DNA of 64,000 nt from G942493215 sp942493215 (GTDB lineage Bacteria > Bacillota_I > Bacilli_A > RF39 > UBA660): positions 620,001 to 684,000 of the forward strand of contig OW818670.1 of the NCBI GenBank assembly GCA_942493215.1. The letters run 5' to 3'. Below the pieces are notes generated by a model that saw nothing but the letters and a program-made list of their open reading frames with translations, ran no database searches and was not told the origin of the DNA. A program made the position numbers and the translations under genes. Below, in pieces: positions 60,526 to 64,000 of this stretch. Positions within the stretch are counted from its first letter, which is position 1; each line of letters opens with the position of its first letter.

Positions 60526-61230
60526 TTTTACTTCATCGATTGATGGAAGATACTCAAATACCACTTCGTCATTAACAAACCGCATTCTTAAATTATTTCC
60601 TACATAACCTTTTACACCAGATCTTTTGGCAGCTATCATTAATAAATGAGGAGCAGATGTGTTTTCACTAAATTTATGGTAACTAAATCCTAAAGCATAT
60701 AATCGCATTTTTATTTCAGCCGCCAAATATAACTCAAAGTTTCTTTCTTGTTCTTTAGTAATACCATTAATAATAGATAAGTCAGAATATGAGGTAATGG
60801 CTGTTTTTTCCGGATGATGCATTAAATAGTATAAATCATAATTACTCGTAAATTGAATTGTATTATGCCATCTTTTAGCGGCATCATCTGAAATTCTTTC
60901 AAATTTCATTTTTAAAGCATTGATACTGTTGTAATTAGTAACTAAAGCCTGATATATTAATTTAATTGCTTGTTCATCATAAGCATTTCTTGTAAATCCT
61001 ATAAAGCCATTGTAACACAAATAGGAATTCAAAGTAGTACGGTTAAATCTTAAATCATCTATTAAACTTCTTGATTCGGTTGTTTCTCCCAGATCCTGAT
61101 CAATAAAACCTTTAGGTGAATATACACCAGCAATTAATTTATAGTGTTCTTTTCTTAAATAAACAATGTTTTTAATTTTATTATTATCTATGCAAGTAAC
61201 AAAAAGACATTCCTCCGGATACATCGTCAT
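60517..61230 (-). CDS. hypothetical protein, 237 residues
   Basis: Not recognised. N-terminal strands ECLFVTCIDNNKIKNIVYLR then helices; contains SSAKRW-like DDAAKRWHNTIQF and FSYHKFSENTSAPHLLMIAA. Start ATG 61230 after GGGTGATTATA; the frame open to 61266 lacks such a site. Soluble. Confidence 0.6.
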   Translation of the reverse strand: MTMYPEECLFVTCIDNNKIKNIVYLRKEHYKLIAGVYSPKGFIDQDLGETTESRSLIDDLRFNRTTLNSYLCYNGFIGFTRNAYDEQAIKLIYQALVTNYNSINALKMKFERISDDAAKRWHNTIQFTSNYDLYYLMHHPEKTAITSYSDLSIINGITKEQERNFELYLAAEIKMRLYALGFSYHKFSENTSAPHLLMIAAKRSGVKGYVGNNLRMRFVNDEVVFEYLPSIDEVKEK

Positions 61231-61284
61231 TATAATCACCCCATTAAAGAATGTATTATAACACAAATATCATAAAAAAATAAA

Positions 61285-61311
61285 AAAATCAAGAAAATTA
61301 ATCTTGATTTA
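61285..61311 (-). terminator. A/T-rich hairpin
   Basis: AATCAAGA-AAATTA-ATCTTGATT. Stem without a GC core; a weak terminator or structural element upstream of the 61-kb inverted repeat. Confidence 0.4.
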
Positions 61312-61313
61312 AA

Positions 61314-61435
61314 AATAACAACTATTACGACCTTAGAGAACGGTCTAACCTTTATATATAATTCAACATCCAGTAACATTTAAACTGGCAAATCCAACAT
61401 ATTAATAATCTCTAAGGTCGTATTTAATTGTTATT
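61314..61435. other. long inverted repeat with structured loop
   Basis: AATAACAA-C-TATTA-CGACCTTAGAGA pairs with TCTCTAAGGTCG-TATTTA-ATTGTTATT over about 25 bp. The loop of 69 bases contains CCAGT...ACTGG and a GACC...GGTC match. The gap 61231-61521 has no gene. It could be a small transposon-like (MITE) insertion or a structured RNA leader of the DUF362 gene. No family recognised. Confidence 0.5.
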
Positions 61436-61521
61436 CATTATTATTGTATGCACATTAAAAAAAAATATAATTAAAAGATTAAAAATAAAAATTTTAATAA
61501 TAATAATGATAAAGGAATGTG

Positions 61522-62409
61522 ATGAAAATGAATAATGTAGCCATAACAAAATGTTTTTTGAAAAAAGAAAATAAAGCTGTTATTGAAGGATTAGAGCTAA
61601 TTAATGCTGGGAATTTAATTAATAATGAAGATGTTGTTGTTATTGTTCCTAATTTTGTTAATTATAAGAAGCCTGATCCTCAAGATGGGGTAATTGTTGG
61701 TGATGATACTTTAAAAACGATTATTAAATGGTTAAAAATATGTCATCCTAAAAGAATCGTTGTAGCGAGTGGGTCGGGTGGTGGTAATACTAAAGAAGTT
61801 ATTAAAAAAGTTGGTTATGATAAAGTAATAGAGGAAGAAGAAGTAGAGTTTATTGATTTAAATAGTGGACCATATGTTGATCTAAAACTTAATCATTCAC
61901 ATCCTAATCAAATTAAGATAAATAAAATATATATAGAAATGACTAAGGTAATATCTTTTACCCAATTAAAGACACATGAAGAAGCAACAATGTCAGCTTC
62001 TATAAAAAATGTTGTTATGTCTTTTCCTACTTCAGAAGAGCATGGTACACCTAAAAAGGATAAAGGCATTCATGATGATTTACATGGCTTTATTAGAGCT
62101 ATGTTAGAGTGTATTAATATTGATATATCAATTGTGAGTCTTAATCCCGTAATGGTCGCGACAGGGCCAACCAATGGTATTGCTAAACACACAGGTTTGA
62201 TTATTATTGGTAATAATGCCGTATGTGTTGATACAGTATGTTCCCGTATGTTAGGTTATAAACCGCAGGCCATTAGATATCTTTATGAGCTAGAAAAGAA
62301 AGGATATAATACGGACATTAATAAAATTAATATTAAGGGCATATCATTAAAAGAGGCTGAAAAAATGTTTACCTATAAGGTATATGGTGAAGAAACTTCA
62401 GTTGATTAA
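61522..62409 (+). CDS. DUF362 family protein
   Basis: 295 residues. The family core is seen as VVVIVPNFVNYKKPDPQDGV, then KRIVVASGSGGGNTKEVIKK, SFTQLKTHEEATMSASIKNV and DTVCSRMLGY. DUF362 members are often linked to metal or Fe-S cofactor roles; ferredoxin motifs found in some members are absent here. ATG 61522 follows AAAGGA. Confidence 0.88.
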   Translation: MKMNNVAITKCFLKKENKAVIEGLELINAGNLINNEDVVVIVPNFVNYKKPDPQDGVIVGDDTLKTIIKWLKICHPKRIVVASGSGGGNTKEVIKKVGYDKVIEEEEVEFIDLNSGPYVDLKLNHSHPNQIKINKIYIEMTKVISFTQLKTHEEATMSASIKNVVMSFPTSEEHGTPKKDKGIHDDLHGFIRAMLECINIDISIVSLNPVMVATGPTNGIAKHTGLIIIGNNAVCVDTVCSRMLGYKPQAIRYLYELEKKGYNTDINKINIKGISLKEAEKMFTYKVYGEETSVD

Positions 62410-62458
62410 AACAAAAACCAAAAATTGTGCTAGAATATAGTTAGAGTGGAGGGTTAAT

Positions 62459-63067
62459 ATGGATAATTTAGAAATAAAAATTGTTGAACCAGGTGACAAA
62501 AGATTAAGAACTATTAGTGCCGAAGTAATCGACTTTAATGAAGATTATCAATCTATTACCAATGAAATGAGAAATATATGTCTTGAAAGAAAAGCCTATG
62601 CAGCTGCAGCTCCACAATTTGGTATTAATAAACGTTTTATTTTAATTATGATGGAAGAAGAAATGAAGGATTTAAATCAACAAGCTAATTATAAAATCAA
62701 CTCTTACTTTAATCCTAAAATAAGAGTTATGAGGGGATGCCAAGAGTTTTATGAAGCTTGTATGAGTGTTCCTAAAGTAATTGGTAAGGTAAAACGTCCA
62801 TACTATATTGAATTAGATGCTCAAGATATTGATGGTAATCCCATTCATAAGACGGCAGAAGGATTTGAAGCCATTATACTTTGTCATGAGATAGATCATT
62901 TAGATGGTATTGAGTATACTGATAAAGCAAGTGATATCCGTTATGGTGTTGAAGTTGATGAAAGAATGCAGATTAGAAAAGATCATCCCTATAATGTTAT
63001 AACTAATGATGGAGAATTTAATCAGGATGATTTATCAATAGAAGTAAGAACTAAAATTTATAGATAA
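62459..63067 (+). CDS. def: peptide deformylase
   Basis: 202 residues. Motif 1 AYAAAAPQFGI (usual GxGLAAPQ, with Gly positions changed to Ala), motif 2 YEACMSVP (usual EGCLS; the metal-binding Cys is kept), motif 3 CHEIDHLDG (HExxH). The C-terminal extension of about 50 residues (NVITNDGEFNQDD) is unusual for the enzyme. Likely removes the formyl group of nascent peptides, but the changed first two motifs may alter specificity. Confidence 0.9.
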   Translation: MDNLEIKIVEPGDKRLRTISAEVIDFNEDYQSITNEMRNICLERKAYAAAAPQFGINKRFILIMMEEEMKDLNQQANYKINSYFNPKIRVMRGCQEFYEACMSVPKVIGKVKRPYYIELDAQDIDGNPIHKTAEGFEAIILCHEIDHLDGIEYTDKASDIRYGVEVDERMQIRKDHPYNVITNDGEFNQDDLSIEVRTKIYR

Positions 63068-63088
63068 TCAAAATGATTATCTTTTTTA
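63063..63088 (+). terminator. terminator of the deformylase gene
   Basis: AGATAATC-AAAAT-GATTATCT followed by T's. Confidence 0.85.
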
Positions 63089-63092
63089 TTAA

Positions 63093-63120
63093 TTGACTAA
63101 TATTTTTAAAAAGATATAAT
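63093..63120 (+). promoter_or_regulatory. promoter of the last ABC ATPase gene
   Basis: TTGACT, 16-bp spacer, TATAAT. Confidence 0.7.
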
Positions 63121-63150
63121 ATAAATAGATATAGAATTGGAAGTGTTGAT

Positions 63151-64000
63151 ATGAATGTTATTGAAACAAAAAAATTAACTAAATATTATGGTAAATCAAG
63201 AGGTATTATTGATGTTACTTTAAGTGTTAAAAAGGGTGAAATATTTGGTTTTATTGGTCCTAATGGAGCTGGTAAAAGTACTTTAATAAGAACATTACTA
63301 GAACTAATTCATTCTACTAGTGGTGAAGCATCAATATTTGGTAAGGATATTAATAAGTATTCTAAAGAAATATTAATGGAAGTTGGTTATTTACCATCTG
63401 AAGTATTTTATTATGATGATATGCGCGTTATTGATCTATTAAAATATTCTGCATCTTTTTATAAAAAAGACTGTACTAAAAGAATAAATGAATTATCTAA
63501 AATACTAGATTTAGATCTTCATAAGAAAATTAATGAATTATCATATGGTAATAAGAAAAAAGTAGGTATTGTTCAAGCCTTAATTCATGAACCAAAACTA
63601 CTTATTCTTGATGAACCAACAAGTGGATTAGATCCCTTAATTCAACAGAAATTCTTTGATTTATTAAGAAAAGAAAAAGAGAATGGTGTTACCATCTTTT
63701 TCTCATCGCATGTATTAAATGAAGTTCAAAAAATATGTGATCGAGTTGCGATAATTAAAGAAGGAAAAATAATTAGATTAGAAGAAATAAAGAATATTAA
63801 TGAAGATAATTATAAAAAAATTAAATTAGAAGTTAAAAAACAATTAAAAGATAATTACTTTAACTTAGAAGGAATAAGCAATTTAAGTATTAAGAATACT
63901 GCTATAAGTTTTATTTATCGTGGCGATATTAATAATATTTTAAAATTAATATCTAATTTAGAAGTAGAAAATATATGGATAGAGGAACCTGATTTAGAAG
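63151..64000 (+). CDS. ABC transporter ATP-binding protein (3' end missing)
   Basis: Open from ATG 63151 to the end of the window, 283 codons seen. Walker A IGPNGAGKST, Q-loop region, signature LSYGNKKKVGI (usual LSGGQ, with Y-G-N), Walker B LLILDEPTSGLD and H-loop FFSSHVLNEVQ. Typical of ABC-2 type export ATPases. The permease is expected to the right. GGAAGTGTTGAT precedes the ATG. Confidence 0.92.
   Translation, partial: MNVIETKKLTKYYGKSRGIIDVTLSVKKGEIFGFIGPNGAGKSTLIRTLLELIHSTSGEASIFGKDINKYSKEILMEVGYLPSEVFYYDDMRVIDLLKYSASFYKKDCTKRINELSKILDLDLHKKINELSYGNKKKVGIVQALIHEPKLLILDEPTSGLDPLIQQKFFDLLRKEKENGVTIFFSSHVLNEVQKICDRVAIIKEGKIIRLEEIKNINEDNYKKIKLEVKKQLKDNYFNLEGISNLSIKNTAISFIYRGDINNILKLISNLEVENIWIEEPDLE

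Overview
The window is AT-rich (roughly 30% GC by eye), uses UGA as a stop and UGG for Trp, and has strong AGGTGAT/GGAGG ribosome sites. It carries a CwlJ-type cortex hydrolase, a LysM amidase, a HydABC-type [FeFe] hydrogenase and a SipW/TasA-like secretion cluster. This points to an anaerobic, probably gut-associated, low-GC Bacillota, possibly one of the uncultured Bacilli lineages near the Mollicutes (RF39/Erysipelotrichia-like). That placement is an inference, not a measurement.

Layout. 0-3.5 kb: chromosomal genes (ABC-F protein cut by the left edge, GNAT, LysM amidase, CwlJ). 3.5-9.8 kb: an integrative element in the tRNA-Trp gene. It has attL inside the intact tRNA, a tyrosine recombinase, a SymE-like protein, a tRNA-Trp mimic on the minus strand, and a 344-bp inverted repeat that brackets a DUF2188 gene and an IetA/IetS pair (AAA ATPase plus subtilisin-like protease, a family reported as toxin-antitoxin/antiphage). 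attR is a displaced tRNA 3' end at 9720-9763. 9.76-13.8 kb: a cassette-like array in which single genes (HEPN-like, DUF5677-like, Nudix, degenerate HAD, JAMM-like) alternate with copies of a repeat of about 60 bp that contains a terminator hairpin and a promoter. 13.9-16.7 kb: acyltransferase-like protein with DUF6320, then PadR with DUF1048.

16.7-26.2 kb: the strongest candidate for a poorly described system. A five-gene minus-strand operon encodes a small charged protein, an 831-residue protein with RNA polymerase alpha-CTD-like repeats and a sigma region 4, a GHKL ATPase, an unknown protein and a DUF6339-like protein. It is divergent, across a shared operator, from an HTH-fused C5 cytosine methyltransferase. 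A convergent internally duplicated restriction-endonuclease-like gene follows, then a small gene that seems to start with ACG. The whole looks like a GHKL-ATPase-associated restriction-modification or antiphage locus.

26.2-64 kb: mostly small housekeeping and accessory genes in short plus-strand units: Nudix, DNA repair, ABC transporter with AbrB regulator, pyruvate-kinase-like, PEBP, TIM-barrel duplicates, hydC-hydB-hydA, C45 peptidase, HAD, DHH phosphoesterases, LytTR/LiaF-like pair, TspO, lipoprotein, a SipW signal peptidase cluster with TasA-like and CBM2-like exported proteins and DUF5305, DUF362, peptide deformylase, and an ABC ATPase cut by the right edge. Many of these units are separated by a compact element in which the T-tract of a terminator runs straight into an extended -10 promoter (TTTTTTG-A/T-TATAAT).
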